DNA from: Sphingomonas sp. NFR04
Lineage (GTDB): Bacteria > Pseudomonadota > Alphaproteobacteria > Sphingomonadales > Sphingomonadaceae
Assembly (NCBI RefSeq): GCF_900114095.1
Contig: NZ_FORV01000005.1
Location: forward strand, 186,001-250,000
Reading direction: 5' to 3'
DNA: 64,000 nt
Shown piece by piece: positions 17,268 through 26,965 of the stretch. Positions within the stretch are counted from its first letter, which is position 1. Every line of letters begins with the position of its first letter. The translations under genes were made by a program, and so were the position numbers. A model generated the notes under the pieces. The model saw nothing but the letters and a program-made list of their open reading frames with translations. It was not told the origin of the DNA and did no database searches.

Positions 17268-18281
17268 ATGCACGAACTTGCCCTGCCGCTGCTCATCGGG
17301 CTGATCCTGGTCGCGCTGGCGTTCGATTTCCTCAACGGCCTGCACGATGCGGCGAACGCGATCGCCACGGTGGTCGCGACGCGGCTGCTCAAGCCGGTCC
17401 ATGCGGTCGCCTTTGCGGCCTTCTTCAACTTCGCGGCCTATTTCGTCACCATCGCCTTCCCCAGCATGCACAAGGTGGCCGAGACGATCGGCAAGGGGCT
17501 GATCGACCAGAATCTGGTGACGCCGGGCGTGGTGTTCGGCGCGCTGATCGGCGCGATGTTCTGGAACGTGGTCACCTGGCTCAAGGGCATCCCCTCCTCG
17601 TCCAGCCACGCGCTGGTCGGCGGCATGGTGGGCGCGGGCGTGGCGCATGCCGGGTTCGAGGGCATCCAGTGGACCGGGCTCAACAAGACGCTGATCGCCA
17701 TCGTGCTGTCGCCGACCTTGGGCATGATCCTCGCAATGGCGATCATGCTGCTGACCAGCTGGCTGTTCCGCCGGGCGACCGCGAGCCGGGCGGAGCGCAG
17801 CTTCCGGGTGCTGCACCTGATCTCCTCGGGCGCCTATTCGCTGAGCCACGGCCTCAACGACGCGCAGAAGACGATGGGCATCATCACCGTGCTGCTCTAT
17901 TCGACCGGCTATCTCCACGGCACGTTCGAGGTGCCGCACTGGGTGGCGATCAGCTGCTATGTCGCGATCGCGCTGGGCACGCTGAGCGGCGGCTGGAAGA
18001 TCATCGAGACGATGGGCTCGCGGATCACCAAGCTGTCGCAGCACCAGGGGTTCAGCGCCTCGATGGGCGGCTCGATCATCCTGTTCGGCGCCTCGTGGCT
18101 GGGCATCCCGGTCTCGACCACCCACACCATCACCGGCGCGATCATCGGCGCGGGCACCGCCCGGCGCGCCTCGGCGGTGCGCTGGGGGGTGGCGAGCAAC
18201 GTCGTCATCGCCTGGGTGATCACCATCCCTGCCTCGGCGGCGGTGGGCGCGCTGTTCTACGCGCTGACCCGGCTCTTCTGA
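17268..18281 (+). CDS. pit: Low-affinity inorganic phosphate transporter, Pit family
   Basis: A 337-residue polytopic inner-membrane carrier that imports metal-phosphate with protons. PiT signatures are seen in both halves: FDFLNGLHDAANAIATVVATR near the N-terminus and SHGLNDAQKTMGII in the second half, with IPSSSSHALVGG and IPVSTTHTITGAI as the paired loop motifs. Length matches bacterial PitA-like proteins without the large central loop. It is immediately downstream of the DUF47-containing frame, the usual operon pairing. A hairpin terminator follows. Confidence 0.95.
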   Translation: MHELALPLLIGLILVALAFDFLNGLHDAANAIATVVATRLLKPVHAVAFAAFFNFAAYFVTIAFPSMHKVAETIGKGLIDQNLVTPGVVFGALIGAMFWNVVTWLKGIPSSSSHALVGGMVGAGVAHAGFEGIQWTGLNKTLIAIVLSPTLGMILAMAIMLLTSWLFRRATASRAERSFRVLHLISSGAYSLSHGLNDAQKTMGIITVLLYSTGYLHGTFEVPHWVAISCYVAIALGTLSGGWKIIETMGSRITKLSQHQGFSASMGGSIILFGASWLGIPVSTTHTITGAIIGAGTARRASAVRWGVASNVVIAWVITIPASAAVGALFYALTRLF

Positions 18282-18295
18282 GGCCGGCCTTGTAG

Positions 18296-18325
18296 AAAAG
18301 GGCCGGGATCGCGCCCGGCCCTTCC
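18296..18325. terminator. Bidirectional terminator between pit and a TBDR
   Basis: AAGGGCCGGG / CCCGGCCCTT hairpin between two convergent genes. On the minus strand it is followed by TTTTC, giving a good terminator for the TBDR. On the plus strand the T-run is poor. Confidence 0.8.
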
Positions 18326-18332
18326 CCCCTCC

Positions 18333-21185
18333 TCAGAAGCCGAACGACAGCCGCAGATAGCCGAACTGGCCCGGCAGATCATAGGTCGTCGGGTCGAAAT
18401 TGGCGCTCTGGCAGGTGTAGCAGGCGGGCGGCGACCGATCGAACAGGTTGTTGACGCCCAGCGTCAGCCGCGTGCGATGGTTCATCCAGGCCGGCGAGAA
18501 ATAGGCCTGGAGATCGCCGTAGAACACCGCGCCCAGCCGATGGACGTCATCGCGCTCGTCGACCCCGCTGATGTAGCGCGCGGTGAACGCAATGCCGTAG
18601 CCCGGGCTCGACCAGTCGAGCGTCGCATTGCCCTTGAAGCGCGGATAGGCCTGGTCGGGGCTGCCGCGCTCGGTACCCGCATAGCGCAGCGCCGGCGCGC
18701 CGAGGTCGGCCGGCGGCACCACGTCGTAGCGGAGCAGATAGGCGGCGTTGGCGTTGAGGCCGATCGTGCCCTCGCCGATCTTGTGGGTGCGGAAGGTCAG
18801 CGTGCCGTCCAGCCCGTCGGTACGGATGCCGTTGAGGTTGAGCAGCCGCCCGCTGATCCCCGCGATGGTGCCGCTGCTGGTCCGGCGGATCGCCGCGCAG
18901 CTGACCGGATCGGCGTTGAACGCGCAGCGCCGCAGGGTGAGCGTCGCCGGCACCGAGTCGATCGCGTTGTCGAGCTTGATGTTGTAGTAATTGGCCTCGA
19001 GGCTGAACGCGCTCGACCAGGCCTTGGCCCAGTCCGGGCTGTAGACGCCGCCCGCGGTCCAGGTCTTGGAGGTCTCGGGCTTGAGCGCGGTGTTGCCCTG
19101 CGAGAAGACGCCGAGCTGGCCGCCGGTCGGCTCGTTGTAGCTGCCGTTTGCCGGCACGCCGTTGGCGATGCAGTTGGCGCGGACCGTCGCGTTGCTGGCG
19201 AACGCGCCGCCCGCAGCACTCGTGCACGGATCGTCGATCGTCGCGTCGAAGCGCGACAGCCCGGCATAGAGCTCGCCGATGCTCGGTGCGCGCAGGCTCT
19301 CGGCATAGCCGCCGCGCAGCAGCAGGTCGGCCACCGGCTTCCACAGGCCCGAGGCGGTGAAGGTGGTGTTGCTGCCGAACGACGAATAGTTCGAATGCCG
19401 CACCGCGCCGTCGAGCTCGAGCTTGTTGAAGAACGGCGTGTTCGCCAGGATCGGCACGCGCAGCTCGCCATAGATTTCGTCGACGTTGAAGCCGCCGCGC
19501 GCCGGACTGGTCGGTACGTCCGCGCCGAGGCCGGCGGTGATCACCGGATCGGGATCGTAGCTCGCATATTGGTCGCGATGCTCATAGCCGATCGCGACCC
19601 CCACCGGCCCCGCCGGCAGATCGAACAGCGTGCCCGAGAGGTTGGCGGTGGTGTCCCACATCCGCTGGCTGCTGCGGTCGCGCTCGTCGAAGGCGACATA
19701 GTCGATCATCGCCGGGGTGATCGAGCCGAGCCCGCCGAAGATGTTGAACGGCACGCACGTCCCCGTGCACGCGCTCACCGGCCCCAGCGCCTGCGCCAGC
19801 CGCGCCGCGTTGAGGTTGCCGGTGAACAGCTGCTTGGCATCGTTGATGCCGAAGGTGCCGTTGACGTCCCAATACCATTTGCGCCCGCCGACATCGAACG
19901 AGCCGTCGAAGGTCAGCGTGCCCGACATGGTGTCGACATTCTGGGTGAACACGCGCTGCCCGGCCTCGACCATGCGCCGCGCGATGTACGAGTAGTTGGC
20001 AGCACTCCCGTCCGCCCCCGAGGACAAGGTCACCCCGAACGGGTTGTACGGATTGGTCACGTCCACCGAGATCGTGTCGAGCAGATTGCCGTTGCCCGCG
20101 TCCGGCCCGATGTTGAGCGGCAGATACGCCGCCTGGGTGCGCGAATAGCGGTGGTTGTACAGCAGCTTGACCCGCATGTTGATGCTGTCGGTCAGCGCCT
20201 GCTTGAAGTTGACGAAGCCGCCATAGCGCTCCGACGGGGTCAGCAGATAGTTGAGCGGCGCGAAATTATAGCGGTCCGCATTGGTGAACGGCTTGAAGTC
20301 CGCCGGATAGCTCGGCCGCCCGGAGACCGGCGCGCGCAGCGCCAGCGTCTGCCCCAGCACCGCGAAGCGGCCATTGGGCGGCGTGCCGCTGCACCCGCCG
20401 ATCGGATCGGTGCACGCGGTCTGCCCCGGATTGGGGAATTGCGAGATGGCGCGGTCGCCGGTCGAGACGCCGCCCTGCTTCACATAGCTCGCGCCGAACA
20501 CCAGCGACGTGCCGGTATCGCGCGACTGGATGCCGTAGCTCGCCTCGTACTGCTGGGTATCGCCGTCCCCCTGGCGATACATGCCGTACTGGGCCGAGGC
20601 GCGCAGCCCCTCCTGCTGCTGCTTGGTGATGATGTTGATCACGCCGGCGACCGCGTCCGAGCCATAGAGCGGCGACGCGCCCGACTGCAGCACCTCCACC
20701 CGCTCGATCATGTTGACCGGCAGCGTGTTGAGGTCGACCGAGGCGGGGATGCCGCCCGCCGCCGAGCCGTTGACGAAGCGCAGGCCGTCGACGAGGATCA
20801 GCGTGCGCTTGGCGGCGAGATAGCGCAGGTCGACCTCGGCCGAGCCCGAGCTGACCCCGGTCCCGTCCGGCGGCCCGCCGACATTGCCGGCATTGTTGAC
20901 CTTGGTGTTGAGCCCGCCCGCGGCGCTGGGCAGCCGCTGGAGCACGTCGGCGATGGCGGTGAGGCCGGTGCGCGCGATCTCCTCCTGGCCGACGGTGACG
21001 ACCGGCTTGTCCTGATCGAGCGGGCTGCGCCGGATGCGCGAGCCGGTGACGACGATGTCGTCCTGCGGCGCCGCGGCGGAGGCGCCGGTGGTGCCATCCT
21101 GGGCAAAGGCGGGCACCGCGGCCATCCCCATGGCGAGCGCGAGTGCTACGAGACTGCAGGTCGGTCGTCGGTACGATACGTGCAT
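18333..21185 (-). CDS. TonB-dependent receptor
   Basis: A 950-residue outer-membrane receptor. It has a signal peptide ending PAFAQ (about residue 29), a TonB-box-like segment [10 protein letters not shown], a plug (about 50-190) with [33 protein letters not shown] and [20 protein letters not shown], and a long barrel ending GYLRLSFGF with a terminal Phe. The plug type with '[13 protein letters not shown]' and 'LVDGLRxVNG' is the Oar/IroN-like class that is expanded in sphingomonads; ligands are mostly unknown. The ATG at 21185 follows AGGGGAACCAC. The gene is transcribed alone and converges with pit. Confidence 0.92.
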   Translation of the reverse strand: MHVSYRRPTCSLVALALAMGMAAVPAFAQDGTTGASAAAPQDDIVVTGSRIRRSPLDQDKPVVTVGQEEIARTGLTAIADVLQRLPSAAGGLNTKVNNAGNVGGPPDGTGVSSGSAEVDLRYLAAKRTLILVDGLRFVNGSAAGGIPASVDLNTLPVNMIERVEVLQSGASPLYGSDAVAGVINIITKQQQEGLRASAQYGMYRQGDGDTQQYEASYGIQSRDTGTSLVFGASYVKQGGVSTGDRAISQFPNPGQTACTDPIGGCSGTPPNGRFAVLGQTLALRAPVSGRPSYPADFKPFTNADRYNFAPLNYLLTPSERYGGFVNFKQALTDSINMRVKLLYNHRYSRTQAAYLPLNIGPDAGNGNLLDTISVDVTNPYNPFGVTLSSGADGSAANYSYIARRMVEAGQRVFTQNVDTMSGTLTFDGSFDVGGRKWYWDVNGTFGINDAKQLFTGNLNAARLAQALGPVSACTGTCVPFNIFGGLGSITPAMIDYVAFDERDRSSQRMWDTTANLSGTLFDLPAGPVGVAIGYEHRDQYASYDPDPVITAGLGADVPTSPARGGFNVDEIYGELRVPILANTPFFNKLELDGAVRHSNYSSFGSNTTFTASGLWKPVADLLLRGGYAESLRAPSIGELYAGLSRFDATIDDPCTSAAGGAFASNATVRANCIANGVPANGSYNEPTGGQLGVFSQGNTALKPETSKTWTAGGVYSPDWAKAWSSAFSLEANYYNIKLDNAIDSVPATLTLRRCAFNADPVSCAAIRRTSSGTIAGISGRLLNLNGIRTDGLDGTLTFRTHKIGEGTIGLNANAAYLLRYDVVPPADLGAPALRYAGTERGSPDQAYPRFKGNATLDWSSPGYGIAFTARYISGVDERDDVHRLGAVFYGDLQAYFSPAWMNHRTRLTLGVNNLFDRSPPACYTCQSANFDPTTYDLPGQFGYLRLSFGF

Positions 21186-21629
21186 GTGGTTCCCCTCGAT
21201 CCAAGCCGTTTCCGTGGCGCACCCTCTCGGTTCTGTTTGCAACAAAACTGACGCATGGGGCGGGCTTGGCAAGGGGGCGATTGCGCAATTCGGTTAAAGA
21301 TTGAAATTGTGTTGCCGTGGGGACACGGGTGACGATGTATGGCCCTCGCCGTTGAACGCAAACCGCGAGAGCCGTGGAGCATCATTTGCTCCCTGTTAAA
21401 CAGATCGGCGGCGCGCCCGGCGTCTCGCAGAAAACTTAGGCGCAGAGACGCATCGTGATAGCATTGCGCCACCCAACTCCCCAGAAAAAACTATATTTCA
21501 CTACAAGTGGACAGCCAAGAAACCTAATGGAACATTTGTAAGTTTGAAACAAGCTTACCGAACTTTCACCCCACAACGTTCAGATAAGAGAGCAGCACCG
21601 AAATTCTCCGCAACTTCTACAATGTAGGA
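21186..21629. other. Intergenic region between TBDR and SIR2 gene
   Basis: About 440 bases without a supportable gene. The right-hand part (from about 21440) becomes clearly AT-richer, marking the edge of the SIR2 island. The left part must carry the TBDR promoter and contains the perfect 10-base palindrome ATTGCGCAAT at 21280-21289, a possible operator. No direct repeat or att-like duplication was found by eye. Confidence 0.4.
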
Positions 21630-24098
21630 CTAAGCAAAATTCAACGTAATCAATGCATTTGCGAGAGCCTTCTTCAAAACCGGCGTCTCACCTTTCTGGG
21701 CTCGGGGAAGTCGCTGCAAGCCCTCCCCGGCATCCTTAATGCGCTCCAATAATCCACGAAGATCTGCACGAACCCCGTCATCAAGCTCATCTATTTTTTC
21801 TTCTAGAAAAGCTTCGATCAGCGGGGCAGATCGATAAAGATAAATTATTTCACTTTCTGGATTACCAAGCAGGCTACCGAGATCATTAACGGCCTGCCTT
21901 ATCTCGTTTAAGCTAATGTGCGCCTTAGCTTTAGAATTTTTTCTAAAAAACAATCGAGCTCGTTGATCTAGAATCTGAAATGGCGAGTACGTTAAGCCAC
22001 GCTCGGCTGCGCAGCCTAATGCGGTGTTCAGATACGTCTCGGCGTTATCCAGATCATCAACCTGCATGCGTGACATAGCATACTGAAGCCAAAACTGGGG
22101 ATTGTTCCTAATAAACTGAGCCTTCGCAAGTCTCTTATAGACCCTCGATATCAGCCTTATTCCATCCTCGTTGTCGCCAAAAAGACGCGTAAGAAATCTA
22201 AACTTCATTAACTCCTTGAGATTCTCGCGAAATATATAACCCAGCCGATCATCTCCGGCCCCCTGGGCGGTCCTCTGAACTATGGTTGAATAAACGTCGA
22301 CCAGAGTATCCCTGTCATCACTGACGTATTTGGTTCTTAGTATATAGTCGGCGAGCTGAGTAGAAGTTATGATGTGCCACTCTCGACCGTCGAAAAACAA
22401 CTCCGCTAACTCACTTTCTTTAAGATCCACGCGAAGTCGATTCTCATCTATGTCCAGCCACGCCACCAAAGATTCCCAGGACACATGCTGCTGACAGAGT
22501 GCAGAAATCAAAAGAGCCGCAAACGTTCTTTGATAACCCCCGTCTTTAAGAAAGAAAGTAACGATTTGATTTATTTTCTCCGCGATACGCGAACTGCGAA
22601 ACAGAGCCAAAATAATAGATCTATTCTCAGAAGCACAGTCTTTGGTGAGAAACTTTATTCTGTCCTCATGAGAGAGAGCTATGCGCTCCTCCCAAAGACC
22701 CCACCGCTCTAAAGACGAGTCCCACTGATCGATCTCCTCGATTGTGAGCTTATTTAAATCAATCTGCTGACTTGCCCCTCCCAGTCGATTGCAAAGCTCA
22801 CGATATGCAACCTCACCCGGATCACCCCTCATGCAACAGACGATGATCGAGATAGCATTTAACCGCTTTCCTATATATTCAGCAGCAATCCTATGCCTAA
22901 TAACATCGTCGATAAGGTACGCGACTGGTTGCCCACTCGCCAAAAGACGATCGAGCTCTCCGAACGCCTCCTGCAGCCCTGACGATACCTCCACCACTGT
23001 ATAGCCAGATGAAAGAAGCTCTACACCCAGCTGCTGGATAAATACACTCTTCCCGTTGCCCAGATCCGACGTTATCATAAATCTGTTGACGCCGGATTTT
23101 GGCCTTTTCACGATAGTATCGATAGCTTTTGGGCGACGTATAGAGTACAGCTCGCCATTCATTGAACCTTCTATCAGCTGTCTCTGATAAAAGGCCGATT
23201 CAAACCTGCCAGTTATTATTAGCCTGACAAAATCGTCCGCGTCTATTTCATTAGCTGGTGGCGTATTTTCAATTATTTCGATGAAGTTGTAATGTTCATC
23301 TCCTGTGGAATTTTGCTTAGCCGCAGAAACAGCGGCCGAGAATCCCGCCATACCAATTGCATGCACTTCGCCAAATTTCTGTAGGCGGGCCTGAGAGAAT
23401 TCTGTTTCTTGCTCTCCAGTTATTATGAGAGTCTTATCCCTAAACGCATGACCTGCCTCAATAAATATCCTAGCGACTTCCAAATCGCGAAGCGAGTATC
23501 CGATAATTACTATGTATTTTGCAGCAAAAAGCTCGTTTTGCAGTTGCGCATAAAGCTCTCTATTATCTTCATGCAGTCTAAGATAATTCCGTTCGGATAG
23601 CACTAAACGGGGATCGACAGTTCGCTCAAGCATGTCGCGCGCGCGCCCGTGCATATAGTATATTGGTAGCAAATCGACCGACCGCTCAAGGCTGTGTGAC
23701 GTCGGCGTAATCACCTGCCTAGCGCTACTAGGCAAGCTTGTTTCAATGACGTCGTCAAAATTAGTCGTGAATATCGATCGCCATGGCTGACGAACTACAC
23801 TAACTTGCTGATCACTTGGCTGACAAAGCGTCAACCTAGACAGCAGCAGCTTGCGCAGCTCAAGATTTAAATCAGCACGATCCTCGCAATAATCCGCTAT
23901 ATCCGCGAGATTATTAACTGGCTCGCCCTGAAGACCAATTGCGTTCTTAATTTCAACAATCAATTCCGACGTACTCGGCACATCTTTGCCGTTGTGGTCT
24001 TTCCCGGCTGTAGCGAATCCAGCACCTAACAGGCAGACAGCTCCCCCCGATACAACTGCCTCACAGACATTACTGATGAAGGTGTGGTCGCTACTCAT
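21630..24098 (-). CDS. SIR2-domain plus P-loop ATPase, probable anti-phage defence protein
   Basis: An 822-residue cytosolic protein. Residues 20-260 are a SIR2-like NAD-binding domain: GAGFATAG (25-32), TTNFDDVIE (111-119, with the catalytic-type Asn113), MHG with His150 and IIGYSLRD (198-205). Residues about 320-560 form a P-loop NTPase with Walker A SDLGNGKS (344-351) and Walker B VAYLIDDV (392-399). The rest is helical and looks TPR-like (DDLDNAETYLNTALG), the usual sensor end of STAND proteins. SIR2-STAND proteins such as Avs5 sense phage components and deplete NAD+. The gene is markedly lower in GC than its neighbours, a sign of transfer. It stands alone on its strand. Subfamily assignment is inference; its fold order and composition are seen directly. 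Confidence 0.8.
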   Translation of the reverse strand: MSSDHTFISNVCEAVVSGGAVCLLGAGFATAGKDHNGKDVPSTSELIVEIKNAIGLQGEPVNNLADIADYCEDRADLNLELRKLLLSRLTLCQPSDQQVSVVRQPWRSIFTTNFDDVIETSLPSSARQVITPTSHSLERSVDLLPIYYMHGRARDMLERTVDPRLVLSERNYLRLHEDNRELYAQLQNELFAAKYIVIIGYSLRDLEVARIFIEAGHAFRDKTLIITGEQETEFSQARLQKFGEVHAIGMAGFSAAVSAAKQNSTGDEHYNFIEIIENTPPANEIDADDFVRLIITGRFESAFYQRQLIEGSMNGELYSIRRPKAIDTIVKRPKSGVNRFMITSDLGNGKSVFIQQLGVELLSSGYTVVEVSSGLQEAFGELDRLLASGQPVAYLIDDVIRHRIAAEYIGKRLNAISIIVCCMRGDPGEVAYRELCNRLGGASQQIDLNKLTIEEIDQWDSSLERWGLWEERIALSHEDRIKFLTKDCASENRSIILALFRSSRIAEKINQIVTFFLKDGGYQRTFAALLISALCQQHVSWESLVAWLDIDENRLRVDLKESELAELFFDGREWHIITSTQLADYILRTKYVSDDRDTLVDVYSTIVQRTAQGAGDDRLGYIFRENLKELMKFRFLTRLFGDNEDGIRLISRVYKRLAKAQFIRNNPQFWLQYAMSRMQVDDLDNAETYLNTALGCAAERGLTYSPFQILDQRARLFFRKNSKAKAHISLNEIRQAVNDLGSLLGNPESEIIYLYRSAPLIEAFLEEKIDELDDGVRADLRGLLERIKDAGEGLQRLPRAQKGETPVLKKALANALITLNFA

Positions 24099-24384
24099 GT
24101 GGTTCCCCTTATGGATTTTTTACTTTAACCGATGGGCGATAGAACGCAACCTTGAGTAGGTTGTGGTTCAATTGCACCCGACGGCCACACACCCCGGCGT
24201 CTAATGTTTCCTCCGCCATCGTGGACAAACTGATCTAGCCGACGCGTTTGGAGCTCCAAAGCATGTAGGAACCACGATCGGCGCGAGATTTGTCGACAGC
24301 TTTCAACCAGCGCGGGAGCACGCTGACAAATTATCGGACGACTGAGCCAATGAGTTCTTTTTGAACGAAATTCGCGCGCCGCCC

Positions 24385-25149
24385 CTACCCCTTCTCCCGC
24401 CGCAACCGCCGCTCCACCCGGTCCAGCTCGCGCGACAGCCGCGCCAGCGCCTGCTCGCGGGGGATGCGCGGCACGGCGAAGCCGGTGTGGGGCCGCCCCT
24501 CGACGATCTCCGGGCGGCGATAGCCGAGCAGCAGCAGCGCCTCGCGCGGAGTCATCAAGGTGAGCGGGTCGGTCTCGTCGACGGTCTCGCGCCATTCGCC
24601 CAAATCCTCGCCGGTGGGGTCCAGCGAGCGCAGCGCATTGTCGAGCAGCGCGAGTTCGAGCCGCTCATAGCCTTCGGCCAGCGCCGCCTCCATCGCGCGG
24701 GCGAAGTCCGCCGAGCGCCGGCGCCGGGCATAGATGGCGTTCCAGCCGATGCCGGTCGCCTCTGCCGACAGCCGCACGTTTGCGGTGGCGGCGAGATGGG
24801 CGAGGAAGCGGCGCTCGCCCTCGGTGGTCAGCACCCCCTTGGGGGCGCGGCGCACCTGCACCGCGCGGCCGCGCGAGGCGCGCACGCTATACTCGCCGCC
24901 GCCGGTGCGCGCGGCCTCGCCCTCGGGGGTCGGCGACGGCGCGCCGGCGGCGAGCTGCGCCTGGGCATAGGCGAGCGCTGCGTCCCATTGGCTCGCGAAA
25001 TCGGGGTTGCGCGCGCGGCGCTTCTGGAAGGTCTTGCGCGTCTGCCCCGCAGCCTCGGCGGCCAGGGTCACGTTGGCGGTGCGGCGCAGCGCTTTCAGGA
25101 AGCGCTGGTTCTCGCGGGTACGATCGGCCTTGGTGCCGCGCATGGGCAT
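24385..25149 (-). CDS. Duplicated-HTH protein of unknown function (terminase-small-subunit-like)
   Basis: A 254-residue protein with two related helix-turn-helix-type repeats. Repeat one is RFLKALRRTANVTLAAEAAG followed by QTRKTFQKRRARNPDF. Repeat two is RFLAHLAATANVRLSAEATG followed by IGWNAIYARRRRSADF. Each ends in an Ala-rich helix starting 'W.AAL' or 'MEAALAEGYERLE'. The C-terminus is basic (SRELDRVERRLRREKG). 'F...L..T.NV..AAE..G....T....R....F...W..A' is the DNA-binding pattern of phage terminase small subunits and related orphan sphingomonad proteins. The gene at 62223 belongs to the same type. It is GC-rich like the chromosome and lies just upstream, on the same strand, of the AT-richer SIR2 gene. 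No terminase large subunit is near. Confidence 0.65.
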   Translation of the reverse strand: MPMRGTKADRTRENQRFLKALRRTANVTLAAEAAGQTRKTFQKRRARNPDFASQWDAALAYAQAQLAAGAPSPTPEGEAARTGGGEYSVRASRGRAVQVRRAPKGVLTTEGERRFLAHLAATANVRLSAEATGIGWNAIYARRRRSADFARAMEAALAEGYERLELALLDNALRSLDPTGEDLGEWRETVDETDPLTLMTPREALLLLGYRRPEIVEGRPHTGFAVPRIPREQALARLSRELDRVERRLRREKG

Positions 25150-25219
25150 GCCCTCCCCCCTGGGTTTGACGGACGCGGGGAAGATGGGTGTTCCGGTTTT
25201 GTTCTGCAAGGGCCACCTT

Positions 25220-25366
25220 CAGATCCTCCCCCGGAGGGGGAGGGGGACCGCCGCCGCAGGCGGTGGTGGAGGGGTGTCCCCGCTGGTAGGGAGGTCCGTC
25301 CCACGGACGGGGACACCCCTCCGTCAGGCCTGCGGCCTGCCACCTCCCCTTGCAGGGGAGGATCTT
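25220..25366. repeat. Palindromic repeat element, copy 1
   Basis: The element starts AGATCCTCCCC and ends GGGGAGGATCT, so its ends are inverted repeats. Internal hairpins include CCCCCGGAGGGGG and ACCGCCGCCGCAGGCGGTGG. The left half is almost identical to copy 2 at 25410. Confidence 0.8.
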
Positions 25367-25409
25367 GTGTCGGGGTGCCCCTCCTGGTCGAGTCGGCAAG
25401 GCCTCCCTT

Positions 25410-25586
25410 CAGATCCTCCCCCGGAGGGGGAGGGGGACCGCCGCCGAAGGCGGGGGTGGAGGGGCCGCCGCGGCACGCGGCGGGGTCCGGCGCGCTCGGC
25501 ACACCCCGCGCCTGGCGGCGCGGCCCCTCCACCCCGCCGCTGGCGCGGCGCGGCCCCCCTCCCCTGCGTGCGCAGGGGAGGATCTG
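25410..25586. repeat. Palindromic repeat element, copy 2
   Basis: It has the same AGATCCTCCCC / GGGGAGGATCTG ends and the same first 45 or so bases as copy 1, in the same orientation. The interior differs. The copies stand head to tail, 43 bases apart, directly upstream of the rplJ promoter region. Confidence 0.8.
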
Positions 25587-25596
25587 CCCTCCACCC

Positions 25597-25624
25597 TTGA
25601 CTTGCCCTCCGAATCCGCTACTAG
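25597..25624 (+). promoter_or_regulatory. Possible rplJL promoter
   Basis: TTGACT, 16 bases, TACTAG, followed by a GC-rich GCGCGC discriminator typical of stringently controlled ribosomal promoters. It would leave a leader of about 300 bases. Confidence 0.45.
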
Positions 25625-25631
25625 GCGCGCT

Positions 25632-25926
25632 CCTTCTTCGGAAGGAATCCGTCCGAGACAGCGAGGGACCGGAATATGCCGGTCTTGATCAACTCGCCTA
25701 GACGGGGACAGAATTTACCGGCGGCTTGGCCGGCTCTCTAGCGCGATTGCGCGGGTGGGTCCAAGCGTTCCGGGTCACGCCCCAGGGACAAGCGCCCCGG
25801 CCTCGTGACGATCCTTCCCCTCGGACAATTTGAGCCTGGCCCGCGTTTGCGCGCGGGTCGTGAACCGGGGTTGCCCCTGTCCGCTTCGTGCGGGGAACGG
25901 GCAGCCTCATGTATGAGGAGACCGGC
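25632..25926 (+). promoter_or_regulatory. Long rplJ leader, probable L10 autoregulatory region
   Basis: Nearly 300 non-coding bases separate the likely promoter from rplJ and contain several GC-rich inverted repeats, for example CCCGCGTTTGCGCGCGGG near 25840-25860. In many bacteria the L10-L7/L12 complex binds such a leader to repress translation. I did not identify the specific L10-binding fold, so the role is inferred from position. Confidence 0.4.
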
Positions 25927-26442
25927 ATGGATCGTTCCCAGAAGGCCGACGCCGTTGCCGAGCTGAACCGCACCTTCAACGAGGTTGGCGTGGTGGTTGT
26001 CACCCGCAATCTCGGCATGACCGTCAAGCAGTCGACGGACCTGCGCAACAAGATGCGTGCAGCCGGCGCGACCTATAAGGTCTCGAAGAACAAGCTCGCC
26101 AAGATTGCCACCCAGGGCACCGATTATGCGGTGCTCGCGGACCTGCTGACGGGTCCGACGGCACTGTCCACCTCCGTCGATCCCGTGGCTGCGGCCAAGG
26201 TGGTCTCGGACTTCGCCAAGACGAACGACAAGCTCGAAATCGTCGGCGGCGCGATGGGCAATGTGCTGCTGGATGCGGCTGGCGTGCAGGCACTCGCCTC
26301 GCTGCCGTCGCTGGACGAGCTGCGCGGCAAGCTCGTGGGGCTCATCGCAGCACCCGCGACCAAGCTCGCCACCATCACCCAGGCACCGGCGGCGCAGATC
26401 GCCCGCGTGCTTGCGGCGTACAGCGAAAAGCAGGCTGCCTGA
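25927..26442 (+). CDS. rplJ: 50S ribosomal protein L10
   Basis: L10 (171 residues) anchors the L7/L12 dimers on the ribosomal stalk. The start MDRSQKADAVAELNRTF, the strand VVVVTRNLGMTVKQSTDLR, the motif YKVSKNKLAKIA and the C-terminal L12-binding helix (APAAQIARVLAAYSEKQAA) are all present. The ATG at 25927 sits six bases after AGGAG; an upstream in-frame ATG would add unrelated residues. rplL follows after a 60-base gap and the pair forms an operon, distant from rplKA. Confidence 0.97.
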   Translation: MDRSQKADAVAELNRTFNEVGVVVVTRNLGMTVKQSTDLRNKMRAAGATYKVSKNKLAKIATQGTDYAVLADLLTGPTALSTSVDPVAAAKVVSDFAKTNDKLEIVGGAMGNVLLDAAGVQALASLPSLDELRGKLVGLIAAPATKLATITQAPAAQIARVLAAYSEKQAA

Positions 26443-26502
26443 GCTTCGGCTTCGAGCGACCTTTATTCTATCCCGAAACTATTGAACTGACTGGAGTTTA
26501 TC

Positions 26503-26880
26503 ATGGCTGACCTTAACGCAATCGTCGACCAGCTTTCCGCCCTGACCGTGCTCGAGGCCGCTGAGCTCTCGAAGCTGCTCGAAGAGAAGTGGGGCGTTTC
26601 GGCCGCCGCTGCCGTCGCCGTTGCCGGCCCGGCCGCTGGTGGCGCCGCTGCCCCGGCTGCCGAAGAGCAGACCGAGTTCGACGTGATCCTCACCGGCGAC
26701 GGTGGCAAGAAGATCAACGTCATCAAGGAAGTCCGCGCCATCACCAGCCTCGGCCTCACCGAAGCAAAGGCGCTGGTCGAAGGCGCTCCGAAGCCGGTCA
26801 AGGAAGGCGTGTCCAAGGACGAAGCCGAGAAGATCAAGAAGCAGCTGGAAGAAGCTGGCGCGACTGTCGAGGTCAAGTAA
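26503..26880 (+). CDS. rplL: 50S ribosomal protein L7/L12
   Basis: L7/L12 (125 residues) recruits translational GTPases to the ribosome. The N-terminal dimerisation helices ([22 protein letters not shown]), the Ala/Gly hinge (about 35-55) and the globular C-terminal domain with [20 protein letters not shown] and ATVEVK at the end are standard. A GGAG site lies upstream and a terminator follows. Confidence 0.98.
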   Translation: MADLNAIVDQLSALTVLEAAELSKLLEEKWGVSAAAAVAVAGPAAGGAAAPAAEEQTEFDVILTGDGGKKINVIKEVRAITSLGLTEAKALVEGAPKPVKEGVSKDEAEKIKKQLEEAGATVEVK

Positions 26881-26918
26881 GCACTTCCCAGCCCGTTTCA
26901 AGGCTTGGATATTGGAAG

Positions 26919-26949
26919 GAGGCGGTCCGGCGACGGATCGCCTCTTTTC
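26919..26949 (+). terminator. Intrinsic terminator of rplJL
   Basis: GAGGCGGTCCG / CGGATCGCCTC stem with loop GCGA, followed by TTTTC, 38 bases after the rplL stop. Confidence 0.85.
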
Positions 26950-26965
26950 ATTTGTGCTGATCAAC

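Noticed and set aside
18477..21251. A plus-strand open frame of over 900 codons
   Set aside because: Antisense shadow of the third TBDR, whose own motifs and start are clear.
24125..24595. A 156-codon minus-strand frame overlapping the HTH gene
   Set aside because: Most of it overlaps the better supported gene at 24385 in another frame and lacks coding character.
25220..25586. CRISPR-like appearance of repeated GC-rich blocks
   Set aside because: Only two copies with unequal interiors and palindromic ends; no regular spacers.
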